Assembly: GCF_002441885.1 (NCBI RefSeq)
Contig: NZ_JXJT01000005.1
Location: 44,532-108,531 of the forward strand
Origin: Pseudolactococcus chungangensis CAU 28 = DSM 22330
GTDB lineage: Bacteria; Bacillota; Bacilli; Lactobacillales; Streptococcaceae
DNA length: 64,000 bases
Direction: 5' to 3'
The stretch's first letter is position 1. The number at the start of each line of letters is the position of its first letter. The notes under the pieces were generated by a model. It worked only from the letters and a program-made list of their open reading frames with translations. It did not search any database and was not told the DNA's origin. The position numbers and the translations under genes are program-made. Positions 1-8,071 of the stretch are shown in pieces.

Positions 1-736
1 CATAGGATCAGCCTTCCGTGAAATCAAACATGGTTATGCTGATGTGATGTTAGCTGGTGGTACTGAAGCGGCGATTTGTGAATTCGGTGTGGCTGGTTTT
101 GCAAACTTGACTGCCTTGACAACTGAAACTGACCCGAAACGTGCCTCAATTCCTTTTGACAAAGACCGTTCTGGCTTTGTTTTGGGTGAAGGTTCTGGTA
201 TTTTGGTACTTGAGAGCTTAGAACACGCACAATCGCGTGGTGCTAACATCTTGGCTGAAATCGTCGGTTACGGCTCAACAAATGATGCCCACCATATGAC
301 GACACCACTTCCTGACGGTTATGGTGCGGCTAAAGCCATGCAACTTGCCCTTGAAGAAGCAGGCATTCAACCTAGCGACGTTGGCTACATCAATGCACAT
401 GGCACATCAACGCAAGCCAATGAAAAAGGTGAAGCACTTGCCATTCATACTGTCTTCGGCGATGATGAAAATGTCCTTGTTTCTTCAACTAAAGCCTTGA
501 CAGGTCACGCCCTTGGGGGCGCTGGCGGTATCGAAGCCGTTGCGACCCTGCAAGCCATCCTCAATCAATATGCACCAGTGAACGCTGGTACAACTGAATT
601 GGATGAAAATACGTCAGTCATCAACGTTGTATTGGGTCAAGGAAAACAACACGACATCAAATATGCCATCTCAAATTCACTCGGTTTTGGTGGTCATAAT
701 GCTGTCATTGCCCTTAAAAAATGGGAGGGTGAATAA
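1..736 (+). CDS. fabF: 3-oxoacyl-ACP synthase II (5' partial)
   Basis: C-terminal about 245 residues of beta-ketoacyl-ACP synthase II, which condenses malonyl-ACP with acyl-ACP in fatty-acid elongation. The frame is open from the first bases (IGSAFREIKHGYADVM), so the gene is cut by the window edge and the active-site Cys lies upstream. The two catalytic His motifs are present: NAHGTSTQANEKGEALA and TGHALGGAGG. It ends 5 nt before accB, in the usual lactococcal/streptococcal fab-acc order, so it is co-transcribed with the genes downstream. Cytosolic. Identity is very secure; only the start is unknown. Confidence 0.97.
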   Translation, partial: IGSAFREIKHGYADVMLAGGTEAAICEFGVAGFANLTALTTETDPKRASIPFDKDRSGFVLGEGSGILVLESLEHAQSRGANILAEIVGYGSTNDAHHMTTPLPDGYGAAKAMQLALEEAGIQPSDVGYINAHGTSTQANEKGEALAIHTVFGDDENVLVSSTKALTGHALGGAGGIEAVATLQAILNQYAPVNAGTTELDENTSVINVVLGQGKQHDIKYAISNSLGFGGHNAVIALKKWEGE

Positions 737-741
737 AACAT

Positions 742-1215
742 ATGTCTATTCAAATAAACGAAGTAAAAGATTTAATCAGCCAATTCGATGGCTCATCATT
801 ACGTGAATTTTCTTACACAACAAATGAGTTTACTCTGGCATTTTCTAAAAATAATGGAACAGTAACACCATCATCAGCTATGCCACTTGTTACAACAGAA
901 AATACACCAGCTCTGAGTGCTGAAGTGTCTGTACCAGCTAAAGTTTCAGAACCTGAAGCAGCACCTGCAGCCATTGCAGAAGGGGATGTTGTGACGAGTC
1001 CCTTAGTGGGTGTGGCTTATCTCAAGCCAGCGCCTGATAAATCAGACTTTATCGCTGTTGGCGATGCGGTTAAAAAAGGTCAGACTTTGCTGATTATTGA
1101 AGCTATGAAAGTTATGAATGAGATTCCTGCACCGCGTGACGGTATCGTGACTGAAATTTTGGTCCAAGCTGAGGCCATGGTCGAATACGGAGAGGAACTG
1201 GTACGCATCAAATGA
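742..1215 (+). CDS. accB: Acetyl-CoA carboxylase biotin carboxyl carrier protein
   Basis: 157-residue BCCP, the biotin-bearing subunit that shuttles carboxyl groups between AccC and the AccAD transferase. The biotinylation motif EAMKVMNE is near the C-terminus, with the modified Lys at about residue 123. It follows an Ala/Pro/Val-rich linker (about residues 45-80) typical of the family. The stop overlaps the fabZ start by 4 nt (ATGA), which suggests translational coupling. It is the likely target of the BirA ligase encoded at 47389-48327. Confidence 0.97.
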   Translation: MSIQINEVKDLISQFDGSSLREFSYTTNEFTLAFSKNNGTVTPSSAMPLVTTENTPALSAEVSVPAKVSEPEAAPAAIAEGDVVTSPLVGVAYLKPAPDKSDFIAVGDAVKKGQTLLIIEAMKVMNEIPAPRDGIVTEILVQAEAMVEYGEELVRIK

Positions 1216-1634
1216 TTGATATTAATCAGATTAAAGAAGCGTTGCCACATCGTTATCCCATGTTACTCGTTGACCGTGTCATCTCACATGATGAAAATGA
1301 GATTACAGCGCTTAAAAATGTGACCATTAATGAACCTTTTTTTAACGGTCATTTTCCTGACTATCCAGTCATGCCAGGTGTCCTGATTATGGAAGCTTTG
1401 GCACAAGCTGCTGGTGTTTTGGAATTATCTAAACCTGAAAACAAAGGTAAATTGGTCTTTTACGCTGGCATGGATGGCGTGAAATTTAAGAAACAAGTGG
1501 TCCCTGGTGATCAGTTGATTTTAAATGCGAAATTCATTAAACGTCGTGGTCCAATCGCAGTTGTTGAAGCCAAAGCAACGGTTGATGGGAAGTTAGCAGC
1601 TAAAGGCACTTTGACATTCGCGATTGGTGAGTAA
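1212..1634 (+). CDS. fabZ: 3-hydroxyacyl-ACP dehydratase FabZ
   Basis: 140 residues, normal length for FabZ, which dehydrates 3-hydroxyacyl-ACP to trans-2-enoyl-ACP. The hot-dog-fold signature is present: [13 protein letters not shown] at the N-terminus and [13 protein letters not shown], with the catalytic His at about residue 47 and the Glu of MEALAQ. The ATG overlaps the accB stop. A 63-nt gap to accC carries no terminator that I can see, so the operon continues. FabZ and FabM-type isomerase functions cannot be separated by eye. Confidence 0.96.
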   Translation: MIDINQIKEALPHRYPMLLVDRVISHDENEITALKNVTINEPFFNGHFPDYPVMPGVLIMEALAQAAGVLELSKPENKGKLVFYAGMDGVKFKKQVVPGDQLILNAKFIKRRGPIAVVEAKATVDGKLAAKGTLTFAIGE

Positions 1635-1697
1635 AGGTTACAAACAAGTAAAAAAGAAATAAATAAGCCATCATGGCGTTAATAAAAGAGAAATGAT

Positions 1698-3068
1698 ATG
1701 TTTAAAAAAATATTAATCGCCAATCGTGGTGAAATTGCGGTACGGATTATTCGTGCGGCACGCGAATTAGGCATTCAAACTGTTGCTGTTTATTCTGAGG
1801 CTGACCGTGAAGCTTTGCATACTTTGTTAGCAGATGAAGCGGTTTGTATTGGCCCTGCTAAAGCGACTGATTCATACCTGAACATGCACCAAATTATTTC
1901 AGCTGCTGTCACCTTACAGGCAGAGGCTATTCATCCGGGCTTTGGTTTTTTGAGTGAAAACTCAAAATTCGCCAATCTTTGTGAAGAAGTTGGTGTCAAA
2001 TTTATCGGACCTTCCGCTAAAGTTATGGATACAATGGGCGATAAAATCAATGCCCGCGCGCAAATGATTGCTGCTAATGTGCCAGTCATTCCAGGTTCTG
2101 ATGGTGAAGTTTATGATGCCACGCAAGCTCTGGAAGTCGCACAAAAAATTGGCTATCCGGTGATGCTTAAAGCATCGGCTGGTGGTGGTGGTAAAGGCAT
2201 TCGTAAAGTTAATTCACAAGAAGAATTACTTCCGAATTTCTCTTCTGCTCAAGCTGAGGCGCAAGCTGCTTTTGGTAATGGTGCCATGTATATGGAACGT
2301 GTGATTTATCCTGCACGCCATATTGAGGTTCAAATTTTAGCTGATGAGCAAGGTCATGTTGTCCATTTAGGTGAACGTGATTGTTCCTTGCAGCGTAATA
2401 ATCAAAAAGTGCTTGAAGAAGCGCCATCAATTGCAATTGGTCATACTTTACGTGAAAAAATTGGTGCAGCAGCAGTTGCTGCGGCTAAACATGTTGGCTA
2501 TGAAAACGCTGGGACGATTGAGTTCTTATTGGACGAATCAACTGGTAATTTCTATTTCATGGAAATGAATACACGTATTCAGGTGGAACATCCAGTTACT
2601 GAATTTGTGACTAATGTTGATATCGTTAAGAACCAAATCAAGATTGCAGCAGGTGAGGCACTTGATATCACGCAAGATGATATCAAAATCAGAGGTCATG
2701 CCATCGAATGTCGGATTAACGCTGAAAATCCTAAGTTCAATTTTGCGCCAAGTCCAGGTAAAATTACGGACTTGTATTTGCCCTCTGGTGGTGTTGGCTT
2801 AAGGGTTGATTCGGCTATGTATCAAGGTTATACGATTCCACCTTTCTATGATAGTATGATTGCTAAAATCATCGTTCATGGTGAAAACCGTTTCGAAGCT
2901 TTGATGAAAATGCAACGTGCACTTTTTGAACTTGAAGTTGAAGGCGTTAAGACCAATGCTGAATTCCAACTCGATTTGATTTCTGACCGTCATGTCATCG
3001 CAGGTGATTATGACACAGCCTTTTTGGGTGAAACATTTTTACCTAATTACTTAAAAAAAGAGGATTGA
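1698..3068 (+). CDS. accC: Acetyl-CoA carboxylase, biotin carboxylase subunit
   Basis: 456 residues, full length. It carboxylates biotin on AccB using ATP and bicarbonate. Biotin carboxylase N-domain at the N-terminus (FKKILIANRGEIAVRIIRAA), ATP-grasp glycine loop (KASAGGGGKGIRKV), active-site stretch EMNTRIQVEHPVTE, and C-domain to the end. RBS-like AGAGAA lies just before ATG 1698. The gene sits between fabZ and accD as expected for the lactic acid bacteria cluster. Confidence 0.97.
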   Translation: MFKKILIANRGEIAVRIIRAARELGIQTVAVYSEADREALHTLLADEAVCIGPAKATDSYLNMHQIISAAVTLQAEAIHPGFGFLSENSKFANLCEEVGVKFIGPSAKVMDTMGDKINARAQMIAANVPVIPGSDGEVYDATQALEVAQKIGYPVMLKASAGGGGKGIRKVNSQEELLPNFSSAQAEAQAAFGNGAMYMERVIYPARHIEVQILADEQGHVVHLGERDCSLQRNNQKVLEEAPSIAIGHTLREKIGAAAVAAAKHVGYENAGTIEFLLDESTGNFYFMEMNTRIQVEHPVTEFVTNVDIVKNQIKIAAGEALDITQDDIKIRGHAIECRINAENPKFNFAPSPGKITDLYLPSGGVGLRVDSAMYQGYTIPPFYDSMIAKIIVHGENRFEALMKMQRALFELEVEGVKTNAEFQLDLISDRHVIAGDYDTAFLGETFLPNYLKKED

Positions 3069-3077
3069 TAGAAGACT

Positions 3078-3959
3078 ATGGCTTTATTTAAGAAAAAAAG
3101 TAAATACATTCGCATCAATCCTAACCGTTCGCGTCACAATGAGCAAAATCCTACACCAGAAGTACCAGATGAACTCTTCGCAAAATGTCCAAGCTGTAAA
3201 CATACGATTTATACAAAAGATTTAGGGCAAGAGAAAGTCTGTCCGTTTTGTTGTTATAACTTTAGAATTTCAGCGCAGGAACGTTTGAACCTTACAGCAG
3301 ATGCAGATACATTTTCTGAATTGTTTACAGGTATTGAGACGACTGACCCGCTTAATTTTCCAGGTTATCTGGATAAATTAGCAGCTGTTAAAGCTAAAAC
3401 AGGTCTTGATGAAGCCGTCTTGACTGGTACTGCTAAGATTAAAGGTCAAAAAATAGCTCTTGCTATCATGGATTCAAACTTTATCATGGCATCGATGGGT
3501 ATGGTTGTTGGCGAGAAAATTACTCGCTTGTTTGAGTACGCGACAACTGAAAAATTGCCCGTTGTCGTTTTTACAGCCTCTGGTGGCGCACGCATGCAAG
3601 AGGGGATCATGAGCCTGATGCAAATGGCTAAGATATCTGCAGCCGTTAAGCGCCATTCTAATGCGGGGTTGTTATACCTAACAGTATTAACAGACCCAAC
3701 AACGGGTGGTGTGACAGCATCATTTGCCATGCTAGGTGATATTATCTTGGCTGAGCCTCAGACCCTTATCGGTTTCGCAGGACGACGTGTGATTGAGCAA
3801 ACAGTGCGTGAAAACTTACCAGACGATTTCCAAAAGGCTGAATTTTTGCAAGCACATGGGTTTGTTGATAAGATTGTCAAACGCACAGAACTTGCGACGA
3901 CAATCGGTCAAATTTTGAAATTGCATACACGTGAAATAGGAGGACAATCAAATGGCTGA
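3078..3959 (+). CDS. accD: Acetyl-CoA carboxyltransferase subunit beta
   Basis: 293 residues. Carboxyltransferase beta subunit that, with AccA, moves CO2 from carboxybiotin to acetyl-CoA. The N-terminal four-Cys zinc ribbon is visible (CPSC at about 37-40 and CPFC at about 55-58). It is followed by the crotonase-like carboxyltransferase core with [16 protein letters not shown] and [16 protein letters not shown]. The last 8 nt overlap accA, a translationally coupled pair expected for a 1:1 complex. Confidence 0.97.
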   Translation: MALFKKKSKYIRINPNRSRHNEQNPTPEVPDELFAKCPSCKHTIYTKDLGQEKVCPFCCYNFRISAQERLNLTADADTFSELFTGIETTDPLNFPGYLDKLAAVKAKTGLDEAVLTGTAKIKGQKIALAIMDSNFIMASMGMVVGEKITRLFEYATTEKLPVVVFTASGGARMQEGIMSLMQMAKISAAVKRHSNAGLLYLTVLTDPTTGGVTASFAMLGDIILAEPQTLIGFAGRRVIEQTVRENLPDDFQKAEFLQAHGFVDKIVKRTELATTIGQILKLHTREIGGQSNG

Positions 3960-4710
3960 TAGTGCAAATAAAATTGTCCAGTTGGCACGGAGTCAAGACC
4001 GTTTGACGACGCTTGACTATGCGACACAGATTTTCGATGACTTTATCGAATTTCACGGTGACCGCAATTTCAGAGATGATGGGGCTATTCTTGGTGGTAT
4101 TGCTAGTCTTGCTGGACGTCCAGTGACCATTGTCGGGATTCAAAAGGGCAAGGGCTTGCAAGATAACCTTGACCGTAATTTTGGTCAACCGCATCCGGAA
4201 GGTTATCGCAAGGCTTTGCGTTTGATGAAGCAGGCTGAAAAATTCGGTCGGCCAATCATCACCTTCATTAATACGGCAGGTGCTTTTCCTGGCTCTGGTG
4301 CGGAAGAACGTGGTCAAGGTGAAGCGATTGCGCGCAATTTGCTAGAGATGAGTGACCTTAAAGTGCCGATTATTGCCATTATCAATGGTGAGGGCGGCTC
4401 TGGTGGGGCGTTGGCTTTAGCAGTTGCTGACCGTGTTTGGATGCTAGAAAATGCTATGTATAGCATTTTATCGCCAGAAGGTTTTGCGACGATTCTTTGG
4501 AAAGATTCATCACGTGCATCTGAAGCGGCTGAACTTTTGAAAATCACGTCTAAAGATTTACTGAAAAATGGCGTAATTGACAAGATTATCTCAGAAGAAA
4601 ACACAATTGACATCTTGAAAGCAGCTTTAATCACAGAGCTCGATACCTTGTCTCATTTGACACTTGACGAGCTAGTTGAAGCCCGCTATCAACGATTTAG
4701 AAAATATTAA
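3952..4710 (+). CDS. accA: Acetyl-CoA carboxyltransferase subunit alpha
   Basis: 252 residues, the short Gram-positive form of AccA. Characteristic stretches are GHRNF-like [36 protein letters not shown] and [25 protein letters not shown] 3952 lies inside the accD 3' end, preceded by AGGAGG within accD, so the start is well supported. It is the last gene of the fab-acc operon and is followed by a terminator. Confidence 0.97.
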   Translation: MADSANKIVQLARSQDRLTTLDYATQIFDDFIEFHGDRNFRDDGAILGGIASLAGRPVTIVGIQKGKGLQDNLDRNFGQPHPEGYRKALRLMKQAEKFGRPIITFINTAGAFPGSGAEERGQGEAIARNLLEMSDLKVPIIAIINGEGGSGGALALAVADRVWMLENAMYSILSPEGFATILWKDSSRASEAAELLKITSKDLLKNGVIDKIISEENTIDILKAALITELDTLSHLTLDELVEARYQRFRKY

Positions 4711-4713
4711 AAA

Positions 4714-4736
4714 GAAGCGCTTGAAGCGTTTTTTTG
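4714..4736 (+). terminator. Intrinsic terminator of fab-acc operon
   Basis: Self-complementary AAGCGCTTGAAGCG (short stem around TTGAA) followed by seven T residues, immediately after the accA stop. Sits where the operon should end. Confidence 0.8.
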
Positions 4737-4779
4737 TGCTATGATATAAAGCAATCACGCATAATCACTGATTTTTTAG

Positions 4780-4785
4780 TATAAT
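4780..4785 (+). promoter_or_regulatory. -10 hexamer abutting the EEP gene
   Basis: Perfect TATAAT ends 6 nt before ATG 4792. Initiation from it would put the start codon at the 5' end of the mRNA. No good -35 is seen 17 bp upstream. An alternative pair (TTGAAG at 4721, TATAAA at 4745) overlaps the preceding terminator. Confidence 0.5.
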
Positions 4786-4791
4786 AAAGGG

Positions 4792-5829
4792 ATGAGAAAC
4801 ATGATAAAAATTATTTTAAGTTTGCTTGTACTGCTGATTTTGATTGTAGGTATTTACATTGCCTACGTCTACCTGCAGTATAACCGTCTACCTGACAAGC
4901 AGACCTTGTCTATTAAAAAGGTAGAGCACTCAAAACAAATTTCAGCCAATCAAGCCTATAAAATCATGACCTTTAACATTGGTTATGGTGCCTATCCTGC
5001 TGACTACACCTTCTTTATGGATGGTGGCAAGGAAGTCCGTGCGCGCTCAAAGGCAGATGTCCTAGCAAATTTAACAGAGGATCATCGTCTTTTAACGTCT
5101 GAAAATCCTGACTTTATTAATCTACAAGAAGTTGACTACGAAGGTGATCGATCATTTAAAGTAGACCAGCCAAACTTCTTCAGGACTAAAAATCCTGAAT
5201 ACAATAGTAGTTTTGCTAGCAACTATCATTCTGCCTATTTGTTTTATCCTGTCACTCAGCCGATTGGTAAAGCCAAATCAGGTCTGCTGACATTATCCAA
5301 AGGTCAGATGACCCAAGCCACACGTTATAGCTTACCGATAGAGACGAATTTCAATAAGTTTTTCGACCTTGACCGTGCCTTTAGTGTGAGTGAAGTAGCT
5401 GTCGACAATGGTAAGAAACTCTTCATATATAATGTCCATTTATCTGCTTTTATCAAAGATGAAGTGATTCAGGCTGCGCAGTTAACCAAGCTTTTCGATA
5501 ACATGAAAGCACATGCTGATGCTGGAGATTATGTGATTTGTGGTGGGGATTATAACCATGTGTTATCGGGTGAGGCGCATCCTGAACTGACCTGGATGAA
5601 ACCATTTCCGACGGCTAAATTATCTCATAAGATGCGGATCGTTGCACCGACGAATGCGCCTTCAGTCCGTAGCAATGGGACGGCTTATGGTGACCATTCT
5701 ACATTGGGCGTGATTGATGGCTTTTTGGTATCAGAAAATATCAAGAGCTTGAACATCCAGACCGTTCAAAATGATTTTAAATCAAGTGACCACAATCCAG
5801 TCGTCATGACGTTCGAATTAACTGATTAA
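4792..5829 (+). CDS. Membrane-anchored endonuclease/exonuclease/phosphatase-family protein
   Basis: 345 residues. One N-terminal hydrophobic segment (about residues 5-28, IIKIILSLLVLLILIVGIYI) anchors an extracytoplasmic EEP (DNase I-like/sphingomyelinase-like) domain. Visible metal and catalytic motifs are MTFNIGYG, NLQEVD, GGDYNH and the terminal SDHNPVVM. The family includes phosphodiesterases acting on nucleic acids or lipids; the substrate here is not determinable. ATG 4801 (three codons in) has a better-spaced AAAGGG, so the exact start is open. It is followed 13 nt later by the flavoprotein gene. Confidence 0.88.
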   Translation: MRNMIKIILSLLVLLILIVGIYIAYVYLQYNRLPDKQTLSIKKVEHSKQISANQAYKIMTFNIGYGAYPADYTFFMDGGKEVRARSKADVLANLTEDHRLLTSENPDFINLQEVDYEGDRSFKVDQPNFFRTKNPEYNSSFASNYHSAYLFYPVTQPIGKAKSGLLTLSKGQMTQATRYSLPIETNFNKFFDLDRAFSVSEVAVDNGKKLFIYNVHLSAFIKDEVIQAAQLTKLFDNMKAHADAGDYVICGGDYNHVLSGEAHPELTWMKPFPTAKLSHKMRIVAPTNAPSVRSNGTAYGDHSTLGVIDGFLVSENIKSLNIQTVQNDFKSSDHNPVVMTFELTD

Positions 5830-5842
5830 TGAAAAGAGACCT

Positions 5843-7441
5843 ATGCTAAGAATCACACAAATCAAAATTTCAATCCATGACGAGATGTCAGCGGTCAAAA
5901 ATCAAGTAGCTAAAAAATTGAAAATTCGCCCGACTGATATTCTGGATTTCAGAATTTACAAGGAATCCATTGATGCCAGAAAACGTGGTGAAATCAACTT
6001 TATTTATACGGTAGATGTAAAGCTCAAAGACGAAAGCAAATTTTTGACCGGCAAGTATAAAAATGTGGCACCCTCACCGGATTTGACTTACAAAAATCTC
6101 AAAATTGGGACTAAGAAAATGTCACACCGACCAGTCGTTATCGGTTTTGGACCGGCTGGCATGTATGCTGCACTCCTCCTTGCGCAAATGGGGTACAAGC
6201 CACTCGTTCTGGAACGCGGCGAAGCCGTCGATGACCGTGTTAAATCCATAGACGCATTTTGGACCAAAGGAGAGTTGAATCCTCAGTCGAACGTGCAGTT
6301 TGGCGAGGGTGGCGCAGGGACGTTTTCGGATGGGAAGTTGACCAGCCGTGTCAAAGATTTGCGTGGTCGAAAGGTGCTGACGGAGTTCGTCAATGCTGGC
6401 GCGCCGGAGGAAATTCTCTACAAGGCGCATCCGCATGTCGGAACGGATTTGTTGCGTGATATCGTGAAAAATATCCGCAAGGAAATCATCGCGCTGGGTG
6501 GCGAGGTGCGGTTTAAGACGCAGGTTAAAAATTTCAAGATTTCGGATGGTCAGCTGCAAGGCTTGGTTCTGACGACAGGTGAAAAAATTGCGACGGAACA
6601 GGCGATTTTAGCGATTGGTCATAGCGCGCGTGATACGTTTAGCGAGCTCTATGCAGACGGCGTGAAGATGACGGCTAAGCCTTTTGCAGTTGGTGTTCGC
6701 GTGGAACACCCGCAAGAAGTCGTCAATCGTGCCCAGTATAAGGAGTTCGCCGGGCATCCCAGACTTGGTGCTGCGGAATATCGCTTGACCTACAAGGCCA
6801 GCAACGGCCGAGGCGTTTACACCTTTTGCATGTGCCCAGGTGGTCTTGTCGTCGCATCAGCATCAGAGGCAGGACATCTCGTGACCAATGGCATGAGTGA
6901 ACACGCAAGGAATCAAAACAATGCCAACAGCGGGCTTTTAGTCCAAGTCTTCCCGGAAGATTTTGGTAGCGATCATCCTCTAGCAGGTATTGCCTTTCAA
7001 CGAGCGTTAGAGCAGAAAGCCTTTGAGTTAGGTGGTAGCACCTATCAAGCACCAGCCCAACTAGTCGGAGATTTCCTCAAAAAACAACCATCAACTGCAA
7101 TGGCAAGTGTGACACCAAGCTATTCTTTAGGCGTTAAGCCAACTGATTTGTCGGCACTATTTCCTGGCTATGTCACAGAAGCTTTAAGAGAAGCCCTGAC
7201 GGGATTGGATAAAAAACTACATGGCTTTGCTATGGCAGATGCCGTGATGACAGGCGTTGAATCGCGTTCGTCGTCGCCGTTACGGATTAATCGAGATGAA
7301 GACAGTTTTCAATCTGTCTCAACTAAAGGTATCTATCCAAGTGGTGAAGGTGCTGGCTTTGCAGGTGGAATTGTTTCAGCTGCCATTGATGGCTTGAAAT
7401 GTGCCGAGGCTTTGATTGGGGAGTTTGCGCCTGTTGTGTGA
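5843..7441 (+). CDS. FAD-dependent oxidoreductase of the COG2509 type
   Basis: 532 residues. An N-terminal segment of about 90 residues precedes a dinucleotide-binding motif, GFGPAGMYAALLLAQMGYKP (about residue 100), with VLERGE after it. The central SNVQFGEGGAGTFSDGKL and C-terminal GIYPSGEGAGFAGGIVSAAIDG stretches are typical of the uncharacterised NAD/FAD-utilising dehydrogenases widespread in Firmicutes. Substrate unknown. The GC content around 6200-6700 is visibly higher than in flanking genes. Ends at a strong terminator. Confidence 0.88.
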   Translation: MLRITQIKISIHDEMSAVKNQVAKKLKIRPTDILDFRIYKESIDARKRGEINFIYTVDVKLKDESKFLTGKYKNVAPSPDLTYKNLKIGTKKMSHRPVVIGFGPAGMYAALLLAQMGYKPLVLERGEAVDDRVKSIDAFWTKGELNPQSNVQFGEGGAGTFSDGKLTSRVKDLRGRKVLTEFVNAGAPEEILYKAHPHVGTDLLRDIVKNIRKEIIALGGEVRFKTQVKNFKISDGQLQGLVLTTGEKIATEQAILAIGHSARDTFSELYADGVKMTAKPFAVGVRVEHPQEVVNRAQYKEFAGHPRLGAAEYRLTYKASNGRGVYTFCMCPGGLVVASASEAGHLVTNGMSEHARNQNNANSGLLVQVFPEDFGSDHPLAGIAFQRALEQKAFELGGSTYQAPAQLVGDFLKKQPSTAMASVTPSYSLGVKPTDLSALFPGYVTEALREALTGLDKKLHGFAMADAVMTGVESRSSSPLRINRDEDSFQSVSTKGIYPSGEGAGFAGGIVSAAIDGLKCAEALIGEFAPVV

Positions 7442-7445
7442 ATTT

Positions 7446-7480
7446 AAAAAAGTTTATCCTTTTGTTGGATAAACTTTTTA
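7446..7480 (+). terminator. Strong intrinsic terminator
   Basis: Eight-bp perfect stem GTTTATCC / GGATAAAC with a 7-nt loop, flanked by an A run and a T run, so it could act in both directions. Confidence 0.88.
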
Positions 7481-7566
7481 GTATGGTCATAAAAATCATG
7501 TTAGGGGATATCTTATGAGCATTTTTTATAATAGCAAATCTAAACATTATTTTGAGGTGTATTTCA

Positions 7567-7575
7567 TGATATAAT
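7567..7575 (+). promoter_or_regulatory. Extended -10 promoter of nudix-helicase unit
   Basis: TGATATAAT matches TGnTATAAT perfectly, about 78 nt upstream of the Nudix start. No strong -35 is seen, as is common for extended -10 promoters. Confidence 0.6.
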
Positions 7576-7653
7576 AATTTTAAGTATCAGGATGTATTAA
7601 AATTACATGATAAAATGAGTACTAAAAATATGTCGCAAAGGATATCGTATTTA

Positions 7654-8055
7654 ATGAAAAAACAGATCAATGTTGTTGGTGCAATTATTGTAAAAAATGG
7701 TAAAATTTTATGTGCACAACGTGGCTATGATAAAAGTTTGGCAGGCTTTTGGGAATTTCCAGGCGGCAAGATTGAAAGCGGTGAAACGCCTATTCAAGCA
7801 TTAAAAAGAGAAATTCAGGAGGAACTTTTATTTGATATCTCTGATAATCTGGAAGAGTTTGTTTCGACGAGCTATGAATATGAATTTGGAGTCGTCAATC
7901 TAACAACCTTTATTTGCCATATTAAAAAAGGGGAGCCAACTTTAACAGAGCATATTGCAATTAAATGGTTGAAGCAAGATGAATTAGAACAAATTGAATG
8001 GGCAGCAGCAGATATGCCAACAGTATCTAAACTCAGACTAATGGAAAGTCTATAA
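7654..8055 (+). CDS. Nudix hydrolase, MutT/8-oxo-dGTP diphosphatase type
   Basis: 133 residues from ATG 7654 (MKKQINVVGAIIV), the length and N-terminus normal for MutT-like (deoxy)nucleoside triphosphate pyrophosphohydrolases. The Nudix box is complete: GGKIESGETPIQALKREI followed by QEEL, with the REUXEE glutamates present. An in-frame ATG at 7615 would add 13 unconserved residues; AAAGG at 7637 favours the shorter form. It ends 16 nt before a PLD-helicase gene. Function could be housekeeping sanitation of oxidised dGTP or a partner role for the helicase. Activity assignment is from family knowledge. Confidence 0.85.
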   Translation: MKKQINVVGAIIVKNGKILCAQRGYDKSLAGFWEFPGGKIESGETPIQALKREIQEELLFDISDNLEEFVSTSYEYEFGVVNLTTFICHIKKGEPTLTEHIAIKWLKQDELEQIEWAAADMPTVSKLRLMESL

Positions 8056-8071
8056 TTAGGAAGGTTTCATT